A model generated the notes under the pieces. The model was not told the DNA's origin. It searched no databases and was given only the letters and a program-made list of their open reading frames with translations. Made by a program: the position numbers and the translations under genes. From NCBI GenBank assembly GCA_903833215.1, contig CAILEM010000058.1, positions 1-64,000 of the forward strand: a stretch of 64,000 bases of DNA, read 5' to 3'. Positions 1 through 9,138 of this stretch are shown here, piece by piece. The DNA is from an uncultured Armatimonadota bacterium. Its GTDB lineage: Bacteria > Armatimonadota > Fimbriimonadia > Fimbriimonadales > Fimbriimonadaceae. The first letter of the stretch is position 1; each line of letters starts with the position of its first letter.

Positions 1-293
1 AATTCCCCGCAGGGTTCCGGAAAGGGAAAGTCCAACTCGTCTCTCCTCAACGTCCCTAAGCGTCGCCGTTCGCTCGTCGATGGGCAGTCAGCGCGCCACT
101 GTTCGACGCGCGAAGGCGCTAGTTTGGCGCGCGCCCAGCGATGACGAACGACAAAGCGACGGTTCGGGACGTGGAGGAGAGACAGCACCCAGCGGTGCAA
201 GCGTCGAGACCAGATCCCGAGCAGGACCAAACGAAGGAAGGAATAAGCGCCGACCGAGGGATGAACTCGGACAAGTGGCGCCCCAAGGATCCC
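1..293. other. Left-edge region without a confident gene
   Basis: No reading frame here looks convincingly coding. On the plus strand, frame 3 is open from the edge and stops with TAA at 57-59, ending in GKVQLVSPQRP, which could be the C-terminus of a gene cut by the window edge. Frame 2 is open from the edge to 304, but its translation is Ser/Arg-rich and low in hydrophobic residues, so I do not call it. No terminator with a T-run or RNA gene was recognised. Confidence 0.3.
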
Positions 294-449
294 TTACTTA
301 TTGATCGGCATCAAAACGTCTTTCGGCTTTTGCCCAGGTGGCAACGTCCTCTTGGGCTGGTCGGTGGGATCTGCCTGTACGGAGTTGTTTTGGCAGCCAA
401 CGGCGAGAATGGAGGAGAGGACAAGCGCTAAAGCGAGAATCTTTTTCAT
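294..449 (-). CDS. Tiny lipoprotein downstream of a pseudopilin
   Basis: This 51-residue protein starts MKKILALALVLSS and carries a lipobox ending in AVGC, with Cys19 as the predicted lipidated residue. The mature part is only about 33 residues, polar, Pro/Lys-rich and without a recognisable domain. It should be exported by Sec and anchored in the membrane by lipid. It follows the H-X9-DG pseudopilin on the same strand, with a hairpin between them. Similar small lipoproteins follow two other pseudopilins in this window, so a shared role is likely but unknown. No good ribosome-binding site is visible before the ATG. A longer in-frame extension upstream would run through the hairpin and is unlikely. 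Confidence 0.6.
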   Translation of the reverse strand: MKKILALALVLSSILAVGCQNNSVQADPTDQPKRTLPPGQKPKDVLMPINK

Positions 450-462
450 GGTTTCATTAGAA

Positions 463-491
463 GAGCCCTGTTGCGGTAACGCACAGGGCTC
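463..491 (-). terminator. Hairpin between pseudopilin and lipoprotein genes
   Basis: On the minus strand an arm GAGCCCTG plus TGCG pairs with its complement around a short GTTA-type loop, with one bulged base. The hairpin ends 13 nt before the lipoprotein ATG at 449. It could be a partial terminator that lowers lipoprotein expression, or an RNA processing or stability element. The following T-run is weak (TTCT). Confidence 0.45.
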
Positions 492-513
492 CTTGATTTT
501 AGTCGATGAGTGG

Positions 514-1479
514 TTAGTGAGTGATGTCAGGGCGGAAGATAGGCGTGTGGCAGTATTGATCCCAAACTGCTTCGTGGCCTTCGTAGCCTGCAACGTTGTC
601 AGGAACACCGTTGGCATCATAGCCGCCGATTGGCCATGGATCAAGCTTCTGGTCGCCGGTACCCATCGGTCGGTTCTTTGCGTGACCATCGGAGAATGCC
701 CAGTTCTCGCGCTTGCCGAAGCAGAACGAGGTGGCGTGGATGTTGCCCATACCGGACTGGCTTCCGTTAGTATTTCCTGACTGAAGGCTGGCGCTACTCA
801 CGGAGTCGTTGTGGCACTTGTTGGCGTCGTTGATCAAAATGCCATTGCCGTTGAAAGTGCAAGCCTGGTTCGGATCTGGGCAGATCAAGAATGGCTCGGC
901 ATAGGTGTCACCGACGCGTGCGAGAGCACCGAAAGCTGGCCACCAGGTTGGCGTTCCCGAAGGATCGACAACGGAAGTCTGGCTTAGCGAACTCACGAGG
1001 CCGTTCATGTTGTAGGAAACCAAAGCTGGAGCTTTGTCGCCAGGTGCTGGGTTGACGAATCCAGCCTGTAACTGAGCGCCTGGCATCTGCATCAGTGCCC
1101 AGCTCTTGTTGTAGGGATAAAGCGTGTTGGGAGCAGAAACCAAGGACGATTTGACTCGCTTGCCGTTTCCGCTGCAACCGTCGGTTGCTGGGTTGTAAAG
1201 AGCGTAAGTAGCAGCAGACCAGTCGGCTGGTTCGGCCATTCGCGAGTCGATGTTCCAGTTGCCGCCGCAGTCGCGACCGTAAGCAGATGGGAAAAGGTCG
1301 TCGTTGTCAGCACTATACATGACGGTGCCGAGAGCAAGCTGCTTGACGTTGCTGAGGTCTGCGCTCGATTTGGCGGCAACCTTAGCTTGTGCGAAAACTG
1401 GGAATAGGATCGCGGCGAGGATGGCGATGATCGCGATGACCACCAACAATTCAATAAGTGTAAATCCGTGTCTCTTCAT
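514..1479 (-). CDS. Type II secretion-like pseudopilin, H-X9-DG (DUF1559) family
   Basis: This 321-residue protein has a class III (type IV pilin-like) leader, MKRHG before FTLIELL, so prepilin peptidase should cut after Gly5 and methylate Phe6. A hydrophobic helix covers residues 6-28 and is followed by PVFAQAK. The C-terminal part has the family signature around residue 265 (AFSDGHAK), the H-X9-DG region of DUF1559 proteins. Such proteins are abundant in Planctomycetota and Armatimonadota. They are thought to be envelope or filament proteins, but their exact role is unknown. The ATG is preceded by AAGGGG. A tiny lipoprotein gene follows. The upstream 196 bp (1480-1675) contain only a small inverted repeat and presumably its promoter. 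Confidence 0.88.
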   Translation of the reverse strand: MKRHGFTLIELLVVIAIIAILAAILFPVFAQAKVAAKSSADLSNVKQLALGTVMYSADNDDLFPSAYGRDCGGNWNIDSRMAEPADWSAATYALYNPATDGCSGNGKRVKSSLVSAPNTLYPYNKSWALMQMPGAQLQAGFVNPAPGDKAPALVSYNMNGLVSSLSQTSVVDPSGTPTWWPAFGALARVGDTYAEPFLICPDPNQACTFNGNGILINDANKCHNDSVSSASLQSGNTNGSQSGMGNIHATSFCFGKRENWAFSDGHAKNRPMGTGDQKLDPWPIGGYDANGVPDNVAGYEGHEAVWDQYCHTPIFRPDITH

Positions 1480-1490
1480 GAGGCCCCTTC

Positions 1491-1507
1491 TTAGCCACCA
1501 AGGCTAA
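1491..1507 (-). promoter_or_regulatory. Small dyad in the 5' leader of the pseudopilin gene
   Basis: TTAGCC and GGCTAA flank a 5-nt loop (ACCAA), 12 nt upstream of the ATG at 1479. The dyad overlaps the area of the Shine-Dalgarno sequence, so a small RNA hairpin that affects initiation is possible. An operator role cannot be excluded. Chance occurrence is also plausible for 6-bp arms. Confidence 0.25.
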
Positions 1508-1675
1508 ACTAGAAGAGACTACAGGCCGTGTGTTATGGAATTGTTAAGACGTGGTGAATGCCTTATGAACCATAACTTTAGCTCTAAACCTCTTCGAAAA
1601 CGGATGGAAGTAGATGGGATACCTTCGACTTCGAAAAGCTCTGCTCGAACCGATCACAAGCTGATCTCCTAGGAT

Positions 1676-2893
1676 TCAGCAAACTTGAGTCAGACTGACG
1701 AGCGACAGAGAGTGTTGTGTTATCCATCCTGATACCTGCTCCTTTGGCATGGGTCTTGCGATGAAATACCCTTGTGCAAAGTCGCAACCGATCGCTTTGA
1801 GGTAATCAAGCGTTGCCTGATCTTCAACCCCTTCAGCCACCGTTCGTAGTGCGAGTTCGTGACCCAGATCTACTGTGGACTTAATGAAGGCCCGTGACTC
1901 CTTAGATGTGGCTGCTGTCATTGAAAAGGACTTGTCTGATTTCATCTCAGTGAACGGCAAATTCGCTAGCATTGCTAACGTCGAAGAACTCATTCCAAAG
2001 TCGTCCAGTGATAGTTCAAACCCTTTTAGTCTGAGTCGGGTAAGGACATCGAGTGCCAAACTTGGGTTTTCGGCGACGGCCGTCTCCGTGAATTCCAGCG
2101 TCAACAATTCGGGAGAAACGCCAAATGAGCGACACTTCTGTTCGACCATATCGGGAAAACCCGGAACCCCTTGAGATTTTCCTGAGATATTGACTGACAG
2201 ACTGAGTTCGGTGAATTGGCTGAGTTGGGCTAACCAACTTAGAGCCTGATCCAGGACCACGTCAGTAACTGCATCGATGAGTCCGCAACCTTCGGCATGG
2301 GGGATGAACTGGTCCGGCATGATGGAGCCTCGGATGGGGTGCTGCCAACGAATCAGAGTCTCGAAGCCCTTTACGGCTAATGTCGAGCAGTGAACGATGG
2401 GCTGCAAGGCAATTTGAAACTGATTCTCGGAAATGGCGATCCGAATATCTTCTTCGGTGATGGGCAGATTGGCACTTTTCCGTGTCGGCGCCGTCTCTTT
2501 CGTGCTCCGGTCATCTTCGACCTCCAGATTTAGGAATGCGCTCAATGACGCCAAGCTTACTGGCTTGGGTAGTAGTTGGGCGCATTTTAGGCCGTGTGCG
2601 ATGATGGATCGCTGAACCCCAGCAACGAGTCGATCATCGGATCCACTTGATATCGCGATAGCCGCTTGGCAACCTCGATTTGCGAGTTCTCCTAGCACCT
2701 CAATGCCATCCATTTTGGGCATTCTGAGATCCAAGATGATGTGGGTTGGATTACGCTGGCTGACTTCTTGGAAAAACTCCTCATGGGTTGACACCGCCAT
2801 GGCATCCACCCCTAAATGGTTGGCGAATAGGACCAAACCTCTGCAGATTGCTGGTTCGTCATCAAGAATGAGTACAAAACGGCTTCCTGTCAT
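1676..2893 (-). CDS. Response regulator with EAL c-di-GMP phosphodiesterase domain
   Basis: The 405-residue protein has an N-terminal receiver (acidic DDE pocket near residues 10-12, phosphoacceptor Asp in LDLRMPKMDG, conserved Lys in LLPKPV). A C-terminal EAL domain covers about residues 150-400. The EAL signature is FETLIRW, so the Ala is replaced by Thr but the metal-binding Glu is kept. Other EAL residues are present: Asn in SVNIS, Glu in EFTET, the DDFG pair, Lys in MKSDKSF, Glu in AEGVE and Gln in QGYF. It is therefore probably able to hydrolyse cyclic di-GMP under phosphorylation control. I chose the ATG at 2893, preceded by CGGAG at suitable spacing, over an upstream TTG at 2929. It lies 56 nt downstream of the hybrid kinase, its likely partner. 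Confidence 0.88.
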   Translation of the reverse strand: MTGSRFVLILDDEPAICRGLVLFANHLGVDAMAVSTHEEFFQEVSQRNPTHIILDLRMPKMDGIEVLGELANRGCQAAIAISSGSDDRLVAGVQRSIIAHGLKCAQLLPKPVSLASLSAFLNLEVEDDRSTKETAPTRKSANLPITEEDIRIAISENQFQIALQPIVHCSTLAVKGFETLIRWQHPIRGSIMPDQFIPHAEGCGLIDAVTDVVLDQALSWLAQLSQFTELSLSVNISGKSQGVPGFPDMVEQKCRSFGVSPELLTLEFTETAVAENPSLALDVLTRLRLKGFELSLDDFGMSSSTLAMLANLPFTEMKSDKSFSMTAATSKESRAFIKSTVDLGHELALRTVAEGVEDQATLDYLKAIGCDFAQGYFIARPMPKEQVSGWITQHSLSLVSLTQVC

Positions 2894-2949
2894 CAACGAA
2901 GATCTCCGTCCGTGTCTGCGGTTCTCCAATATTGCTTTTTGACCAATCT

Positions 2950-4875
2950 TTACTCCTGCGTTTGACCGCCAATAAGGCTGGAAACGGCTGATTTCAAGAT
3001 CTTCACAGTGAAGGGTTTCTCAAGCAACGAATGCACACCCATTTCTAGCAGTTCAGCGACGACTTCCGGTTGGAAAAAACCGCTCATTGCGATAAGCCCC
3101 AAATTGGGCCATTGCTGTCTGATGGACCGAGCCAGAGCGATACCATCCATATTTGGCATCTGAAGATCTGTGATCACGCAGTTAAGCCTGTGATGTGATT
3201 CACTCAGAACCGTGAGAGCTTCAAGTCCGTCGTTCGCCGTTAAAACATCAAATTGGAGGGACGCAAGGACGTTCTTCACGAGAATCCGCACACCTCGATC
3301 GTCGTCGACGACCAATACAACTGCACCTGGTGCGATTGGCTCTTTCTCAGAAGACCCCTTATCCGGCTCTGTAGCCGGAACCGGGATGGCACATGGAAGA
3401 AACACCGTAAATGTTGCCCCCTCATCTGGGGAAGATAGGACCTCGACATATCCGTTGTGGCTTTTTACGATTCCCGCTACAATCGACAATCCAAGACCCG
3501 TGCCTTTCTCGTGCCCTTTTGTCGTGAAGAATGGTTCGAAGATTTTGTCGAGGTTTTCAGCGCCAATGCCATGTCCAGTATCAGTCACCGTAATTCGGAC
3601 GTAACAGCCCGACTCGATCATTGGGAACTCTTGGTGATTGGTTGAGTTGACTTCGATGTCCTCCACCGTCACGATGAGTGAACCCCCAACGGGCATTGCA
3701 TCCAAGGCGTTGTGTCCAAGATTCGTGAGCACCTGCATAATCTGGACAGGATCGCCCCAGATGTCGCTAATAGATGCGCCAAAAGCCATCGAGAAACGGA
3801 TTCCTTTAGGCACTATTGGTTCTATGACTCGGTTGAAGTTGCTCAGCAGGGCGCGAAGATCAATCCTCTCGGGCCGAAACGTGAAGCCCTTGGAATAACT
3901 GAGTAACTCGCGCAGCAGAGACTTTGCTCGGGTAGCCCCAATTTCGGCATTGTCGATCAAGTACAACTCCCCAGGACAACGAATCCTCAATAACTCCAAA
4001 GACATCATCACCGGTGCCAAAGCGTTGTTGAGGTCATGGGCAATGTTGCCCGCAAATCTGCCCAAGGCGTCAAATCTTTCTGTCCGTGAGAGTTGGACTT
4101 CAAGGCTTTTGCGATCCGAAATGTCGCGAATTCTGCCGATCGTGAGGTTGGCGTCAGGTTCGGGCATGGACCGAACAAAGACTTCAACGGGAAAGGCGGA
4201 GCCGTCTTTTCGGAGAGCTGAGAACTCACCTCGAAATGTGATGTCGCGGATGCCATCGCCTTCAAATGTCCTATCGAGCGAGCGTTGGTGTTCTTCGCTA
4301 AATTCCGGTGGGATGAGCTTTGAGAGAGCATGTCCCACCATCTCGGCTGCCGAGTATCCAAATTGGCGCAGAGCTTCGGCATTTGTTCGTAGAATCGTGC
4401 CGTGTTCGTCGATCAGGATGAGTCCATCCAGCACCTCATCAAACAGGTGGGAGTATTTCGCTTCAGCGCGAGATAGACGCTCTTGGAATCGGGCGATCTG
4501 CATCACGAATTTCCCCTTCCAGGGAAGAAATCCTGCCTCGTCGAGAACGACGTAGTCCCACGTGCCGAGGTCGAAGACTTTGTCGGCCTCTCCGGCTGTG
4601 GAGGTTTTGGTAATGACGAGTACCGGCGAAGTGTTGCCGAGACTGATCAGTCGGCTCAAGGGCTCTTCGATCGGGTAGCCGTCGATATTACAGCTACAGA
4701 CGATCAAGTCCCAGTGACGGGAAGTGGTGGCAGCCTCGAACTCTTCCCGATTACATGCCAATCCGTAGGTGTATTTGATCCCTAGTTTGTTGAGCTGACC
4801 CTCAACATTTTCGAAATCCGTGACCGTGGGGACGAGGAGAAGAATCTGGTAGAACGTTGACGCTTTTGAGTCCAT
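2950..4875 (-). CDS. PAS-containing hybrid sensor histidine kinase
   Basis: This 641-residue soluble kinase has a receiver-like N-terminal domain (about 10-130) whose phosphoacceptor site reads DLIVCSC, so it lacks the Asp and is a pseudo-receiver. A PAS domain follows (about 143-262), then HisKA with His near residue 280 in NIAHDLNNA. The ATPase domain has N-box NALDAM, G1 TDTGHGIG and G2 GTGLGLS. A C-terminal receiver (about 518-635) has Asp near 570 in ITDLQMPNMDG and Lys in LEKPF. No membrane segments are seen, so it senses a cytoplasmic signal. It should phosphorylate its own receiver and probably the downstream EAL response regulator. The divergently transcribed single-domain regulator at 5038 may be another partner. 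The 162-bp divergent gap must hold both promoters. Confidence 0.9.
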   Translation of the reverse strand: MDSKASTFYQILLLVPTVTDFENVEGQLNKLGIKYTYGLACNREEFEAATTSRHWDLIVCSCNIDGYPIEEPLSRLISLGNTSPVLVITKTSTAGEADKVFDLGTWDYVVLDEAGFLPWKGKFVMQIARFQERLSRAEAKYSHLFDEVLDGLILIDEHGTILRTNAEALRQFGYSAAEMVGHALSKLIPPEFSEEHQRSLDRTFEGDGIRDITFRGEFSALRKDGSAFPVEVFVRSMPEPDANLTIGRIRDISDRKSLEVQLSRTERFDALGRFAGNIAHDLNNALAPVMMSLELLRIRCPGELYLIDNAEIGATRAKSLLRELLSYSKGFTFRPERIDLRALLSNFNRVIEPIVPKGIRFSMAFGASISDIWGDPVQIMQVLTNLGHNALDAMPVGGSLIVTVEDIEVNSTNHQEFPMIESGCYVRITVTDTGHGIGAENLDKIFEPFFTTKGHEKGTGLGLSIVAGIVKSHNGYVEVLSSPDEGATFTVFLPCAIPVPATEPDKGSSEKEPIAPGAVVLVVDDDRGVRILVKNVLASLQFDVLTANDGLEALTVLSESHHRLNCVITDLQMPNMDGIALARSIRQQWPNLGLIAMSGFFQPEVVAELLEMGVHSLLEKPFTVKILKSAVSSLIGGQTQE

Positions 4876-5037
4876 GTTAGGATGCCTTAGGCGGCATTCC
4901 GTACATGCTCGTCGTTATATCAGGGTGGGTACACACTACTATCGCACATAACCGCAAGTCTTGTATGCCAGTCGTTCTGGTGACTTGTTCTTGGCACGCT
5001 CGGTTCCGCATGCTACGAAAAGTTAGGAACAAAATAG

Positions 5038-5421
5038 ATGGCACACATCCTGCTTGTGGAAGACAACGTCGAGCTAAGGAACGTATTGGAATCGATCCTG
5101 ATCGAAGAAGACCACTTTGTTTGCTGCGCGTCTGATGGGCTTGAGGCAACACACGCGTTCAGTCAGCGAGCCTGGGATCTCGTTGTGATGGATCTGCTCC
5201 TTCCCAATAAGGAGGGACTCCAAACGATCCAAGAAATCCTGACTGAAGACCCGGGCTTAGGAATTTTGGCGATTTCCGGCGGCGGTTGTGGCGATGCAGA
5301 TTCATATCTCGCCATCGCCAAGACTTTCGGGGCCAAGGATACATTGGTCAAGCCGTTCACAAGAACCCAGTTTTTGACAGCGATCAGTGGTGTCTTGGGT
5401 GCATCGTCTAGGGGCCCATAA
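5038..5421 (+). CDS. Single-domain response regulator (CheY-like)
   Basis: The 127-residue protein is a lone receiver: acidic residues in LLVEDN, phosphoacceptor Asp52 in VVMDLLLP, and Lys105 in TLVKPF. There is no output domain, so it acts by protein contact or as a phosphotransfer intermediate. It is transcribed away from the hybrid histidine kinase at 2950-4875, so it may receive phosphate from that kinase. The loop before Lys is unusual in having three Gly and a Cys (SGGGCGDAD). The next gene (SCO1 family) starts within 75 nt but looks functionally unrelated. Confidence 0.85.
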   Translation: MAHILLVEDNVELRNVLESILIEEDHFVCCASDGLEATHAFSQRAWDLVVMDLLLPNKEGLQTIQEILTEDPGLGILAISGGGCGDADSYLAIAKTFGAKDTLVKPFTRTQFLTAISGVLGASSRGP

Positions 5422-5494
5422 CTTGTAGGGTTGTTGGTGCCTGGGGTTGAGCTTCCATTGCCCTCAAGCGGTACGCAAAACGCTACAATCTTCT

Positions 5495-6373
5495 GTGATT
5501 CGTAAGTCTTCGTGGTTCCTTGTGATTTCCGGGTTGCTCTTGCTGATGAGTGCTCAAATCGCGTCCGCTCAAGGTGGAATTCAGCAGCCGACAGCCGTTC
5601 TGCCACGGAACATGGAGGTCGATAAGATAAAGATCATCCAGCGGATTGGGAATCAGATCCCCTTGGATGCGAAGTTCAAGGATCAGGACGGCAAGCCGGT
5701 CACCTTTGGCAGCCTGCTCCACAAGCGACCGGTGTTGGTACTGGCGATTTTCTACCGATGCATGGGCGTCTGCGGTGTTGAACTCGCGAACCTCGTTGAA
5801 GCCCTCGGCAAGATGAAGACGAAGACAGTCGGGAAGGATTTCGACATCATCGTCGTCGGTATTGATCCAGTTGAAACTCCCGATCTGGCAAAAGACAAGC
5901 TCAAAGAGACCATTGCCACATCGAAGAGCCTGAAGGGAACCGAAGCGGGATGGACCTTTCTGACCGGCGACATGGAGAACATCCGCGCCGTCACAAACAA
6001 ACTCGGGTTCTACTACACCTACGACAAGGCCAACGATATCGTGAATCACCCGGCTGGGTTGATGTTCGTTACACCCACTGGCATCATGTCAAGTTATATC
6101 CTTGGTGCCGAATTCTCTCCCAAGGCAATCGCTGCAGATCTAGACACGGCCGGACGAAATCAGCTTGGTATCAAGTCTCCAGATATTTTCTTCGGATGTA
6201 TCCACATCGATCCCATCACAGGCAAGACCAGCCTCGTGATTGAGAACGTCCTCAAAGTGCTTGCCTTCGTGACAGTGGTTTGCCTCCTGGTTACCGTCCT
6301 CACCCTATCCGGCAAAGCCAAGTGGAAAAAGAAGAAGGCCACTGGCGTTGACGAATGGGGTGATCCGATTTAG
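5495..6373 (+). CDS. SCO1/SenC family copper chaperone-like protein
   Basis: This thioredoxin-fold protein of about 292 residues carries the SCO copper-binding pair CMGVC (Cys89, Cys93) and the later His185 in NDIVNHPAG. A signal peptide precedes the domain, and a single C-terminal transmembrane helix (about 247-267, VLAFVTVVCLLV) is followed by a short Lys-rich tail. Family members deliver copper to the CuA site of cytochrome c oxidase or act as thiol reductases on the outer face of the membrane. No oxidase genes are in the window. Start choice is uncertain: the frame extends to a TTG at 5447, but the GTG at 5495 gives a cleaner signal peptide (IRKSSWFLVISGLLLL). Its stop lies one base from the polA stop on the other strand. 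Confidence 0.82.
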   Translation: MIRKSSWFLVISGLLLLMSAQIASAQGGIQQPTAVLPRNMEVDKIKIIQRIGNQIPLDAKFKDQDGKPVTFGSLLHKRPVLVLAIFYRCMGVCGVELANLVEALGKMKTKTVGKDFDIIVVGIDPVETPDLAKDKLKETIATSKSLKGTEAGWTFLTGDMENIRAVTNKLGFYYTYDKANDIVNHPAGLMFVTPTGIMSSYILGAEFSPKAIAADLDTAGRNQLGIKSPDIFFGCIHIDPITGKTSLVIENVLKVLAFVTVVCLLVTVLTLSGKAKWKKKKATGVDEWGDPI

Positions 6374-6374
6374 G

Positions 6375-8981
6375 TTAGGCGGGATGAAGGACCGGCGTCA
6401 TGTCGTTCCAATCAAAACCCACCTTGGCATCTACTTCGACCGGGATATTGAGCGGAAGTGCCTGCTCCATATCCAAACGAATGTTTTCGATCACTTGATC
6501 ACCTGGTTTCATCTCGAACACGAGTTCGTCGTGAACGTTCAGTAGCATTCGGGCCGAAGTACCTTTGATGTGCTTGTCGACGTGAATCATGGCAAGCTTC
6601 AGCATGTCGGCCGCGGTGCCTTGAATTGGCGCGTTGACGGCTTGCCGCTCGGCATACTTGCGCTCCATGATCTTGGGAGCGTGGATGTCGGGGAAGTACC
6701 GTCGGCGACCACACATCGTCGTTGTGAAGCCTTTGCTCTTGGCCTCCGCGATAATGCTCTTCGTGAAATCGAGGACGGTAGGGAACCGCTCGTTATAGAG
6801 GCGGATCAGTTCTTTTGCCTCTGAGATACTGAAGCCGCCACCCAGTTGCTGAGCCAAACCATATTCACTGACACCGTAGAGGACGGCATAGTTGAGCATC
6901 TTCGCCAGTCGGCGCTGTTCCTTTGTTACCGCTTCCGTCCCTAGTCCAAACATCTGTTGGGCGGTGACGGTATGAACATCGACATGTCGGTTGAAGGCAT
7001 CTACGAGAGCCGGTTCGCCACACATATGGGCCAAAACGCGAAGCTCAATTTGTGAATAGTCAAGCGAAGCGAATTGATATCCATCGGTTGCGACGAATGC
7101 TTTGCGAATCTCTCTTCCCAACTCAGTGCGAATAGGGATGTTCTGCAAGTTCGGATCGTTAGAAGACAAGCGTCCAGTCGCGGCGACGGCCTGACTGTAG
7201 GTCGTGTGAATTCGACCGTCGGCTTGGATTAGCTTCTCAAGCGAATCGGCATAAGTTGATTTCAGCTTCGTCAGTTCGCGCCAATTCAGCACCTCTTGGG
7301 CAATTTCATGCTCGGGTGCAATGAGGCTGAGAACTTCGACTCCAGTCGCGTACCCGGTCTTTGTCTTTTGGGCACCTGGAATGCCGAGTTTCTCGAACAG
7401 GATCTCGCCCAACTGCTTGGGAGACCCGATCGTGAATTGTTGACCGGCCAGTTCAAAAATCTTTCTCGACGTTTGGTCAATCGTAACCTCAAGCGACTTA
7501 CTGAACTCGCGCAATTGGTTTCGGTCGGTCCGGATGCCAATCTTCTCCATCTCAGAGAGAATCGGAACAAGGGGGAGTTCAATTTCTTGAAGCACCTTGG
7601 TTTGAGACTCTTTCTCCAGCCTCTCGGCAAGAGTCCCTTCGAGAAGGTACAGCGCAGACGCCATTTCAGCCGCATTTGCCGGTGGGGCAACATCGAGGTA
7701 GCCCTGAACCAGGTCACGAAGGGCGTAGGTTGACCTCTCGGATCGCAAAACATACGCGGCCAGAAATGTGTCGAAGCGCGGTGCCGCGATCCGACTTCCC
7801 AGCCTACGATAGGTGGGCTTTGAATCATGGAGGATCGCTAACTCAGGATGAGACTCCAGCAGCGTAATCGCGTCTCGTTCGGGGACCTCTCGAACTTGTG
7901 ATCCGATGGCGACATGTGCGGTTCGGTCGGCTTCTTCAAACAGATCTGTCCGAGTGGCGACCGCCTGAAAATAGATGGCATACGGCTTTCCATTTACGAA
8001 GCTCTGCAATTCCGGATAGCTTTGAAGAACTTCCAATTGGATTTCAAGTCGATCTTCCACAACCTCAACCTGCTCGGCGTCCTCGGCCGTATTGGATCCT
8101 TCAAGATATGGGCCGAAGACGGACGGCGCCCGTCGAGCGTGCGATCGAAATTCAAAGCTCTCCAGCATCGCGATCGTGGCGTCCAGTTGGGGTTGTGTTA
8201 TAAGGAAGGGCTGGAAGTCATAGCTCAGGGGGACGTCGCACACAATCGTGGCAAGACGCTTGCACATCAGCATCTGATCTTTGAAGTTGTCGATCTTCTT
8301 CTGGTATTTGGGTTCCAATTCGGAATAGCGTTCAAGCATCTGCTCCACCGCACCGAATTTCAGAATGATATCGGCGGCACCTTTGTCGCCAATGCCAGGC
8401 ACACCCGGAATATTGTCGCTTGTATCCCCTTTAAGGGCTTTCATGTCGGTGATGTGTTCGGGCCCAAAGCCATAACGCTCCACGACTTCTTTGGGGCCAT
8501 ATGTCACGGTCTCGCTGACTCCCTGTTTCATGGTCAGAACTGAAATGAATTCGTCAACAAGCTGAAGGGAGTCCAAGTCACCGGTGACGATGGTTGTGTA
8601 GTAACCGTTCTGTTCGGCCAGCTTGCTGATTGTGCCCACGACGTCATCCGCCTCATAGCCGGTGACTTCGACTGATGGAATACCCAATGCTTTGATGAAC
8701 TCCCTTGCATCGTTGAGCTGAACCTTGAGCTCATCCTGAGTCTCCTTACGGGTGCCTTTGTATTCAGAGAACTCGGCATGGCGGAAGGTCTTGCCTGGTG
8801 CGTCGAGAGCGACGACGATGGCGTTAGGTTTGACCTTCTCTAGCAAAGTGAACAGCATCGACGTAAACCCGAATAGAGCATTCGTCGGACGTCCATCCGC
8901 AGTGCTGAGATATCGCGTGGCAAAAAAGGCGCGATAGAGCAGTGAGTAGCCATCGATGACCACCAGTCGGCGGTTTTCCAT
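6375..8981 (-). CDS. polA: DNA polymerase I
   Basis: The 868-residue protein has an N-terminal 5' nuclease domain (VIDGYSLLYRAFFA, ALDAPGKTFRH, the helix-hairpin-helix around GVPGIGDKGA). A middle domain corresponds to the 3'-5' exonuclease, and the C-terminal half is a family A polymerase. Motif A is DYSQIELR and motif C is LLNVHDELVFE. The exonuclease region lacks the DEDD metal ligands (the usual FDTET motif is absent), so proofreading is probably lost. In the O-helix (RRLAKMLNYAVLYG) the residue equivalent to Phe762 of the E. coli enzyme is Tyr698. In other family A polymerases Tyr here is known to relax discrimination against dideoxynucleotides. The role is replication gap filling and repair. 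The gene is convergent with the SCO1 gene and divergent from the peptidase pair. Confidence 0.97.
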   Translation of the reverse strand: MENRRLVVIDGYSLLYRAFFATRYLSTADGRPTNALFGFTSMLFTLLEKVKPNAIVVALDAPGKTFRHAEFSEYKGTRKETQDELKVQLNDAREFIKALGIPSVEVTGYEADDVVGTISKLAEQNGYYTTIVTGDLDSLQLVDEFISVLTMKQGVSETVTYGPKEVVERYGFGPEHITDMKALKGDTSDNIPGVPGIGDKGAADIILKFGAVEQMLERYSELEPKYQKKIDNFKDQMLMCKRLATIVCDVPLSYDFQPFLITQPQLDATIAMLESFEFRSHARRAPSVFGPYLEGSNTAEDAEQVEVVEDRLEIQLEVLQSYPELQSFVNGKPYAIYFQAVATRTDLFEEADRTAHVAIGSQVREVPERDAITLLESHPELAILHDSKPTYRRLGSRIAAPRFDTFLAAYVLRSERSTYALRDLVQGYLDVAPPANAAEMASALYLLEGTLAERLEKESQTKVLQEIELPLVPILSEMEKIGIRTDRNQLREFSKSLEVTIDQTSRKIFELAGQQFTIGSPKQLGEILFEKLGIPGAQKTKTGYATGVEVLSLIAPEHEIAQEVLNWRELTKLKSTYADSLEKLIQADGRIHTTYSQAVAATGRLSSNDPNLQNIPIRTELGREIRKAFVATDGYQFASLDYSQIELRVLAHMCGEPALVDAFNRHVDVHTVTAQQMFGLGTEAVTKEQRRLAKMLNYAVLYGVSEYGLAQQLGGGFSISEAKELIRLYNERFPTVLDFTKSIIAEAKSKGFTTTMCGRRRYFPDIHAPKIMERKYAERQAVNAPIQGTAADMLKLAMIHVDKHIKGTSARMLLNVHDELVFEMKPGDQVIENIRLDMEQALPLNIPVEVDAKVGFDWNDMTPVLHPA

Positions 8982-9138
8982 TCGGATAAGTTACCGCCAA
9001 CTCACACCATTTTTTCGGACAGTTACTCAGATTGGAATGTTAAGGTGTGACCCATTTTTTGCCACAAGTGAAACGATTTGAATTTAGGTGCCGTCAGACA
9101 ATGATTAACTAAACATTAAGACTTAACGGAACCTTAAC

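Noticed and set aside
15-40. GGAAAGTCC resembling the conserved start of bacterial RNase P RNA
   Set aside because: The other conserved blocks of type A RNase P RNA do not follow, on either strand.
294-689. Longer minus-strand frame that contains the tiny lipoprotein
   Set aside because: It overlaps the pseudopilin gene in another frame and runs through the hairpin. Only the last 51 codons look like a real product.
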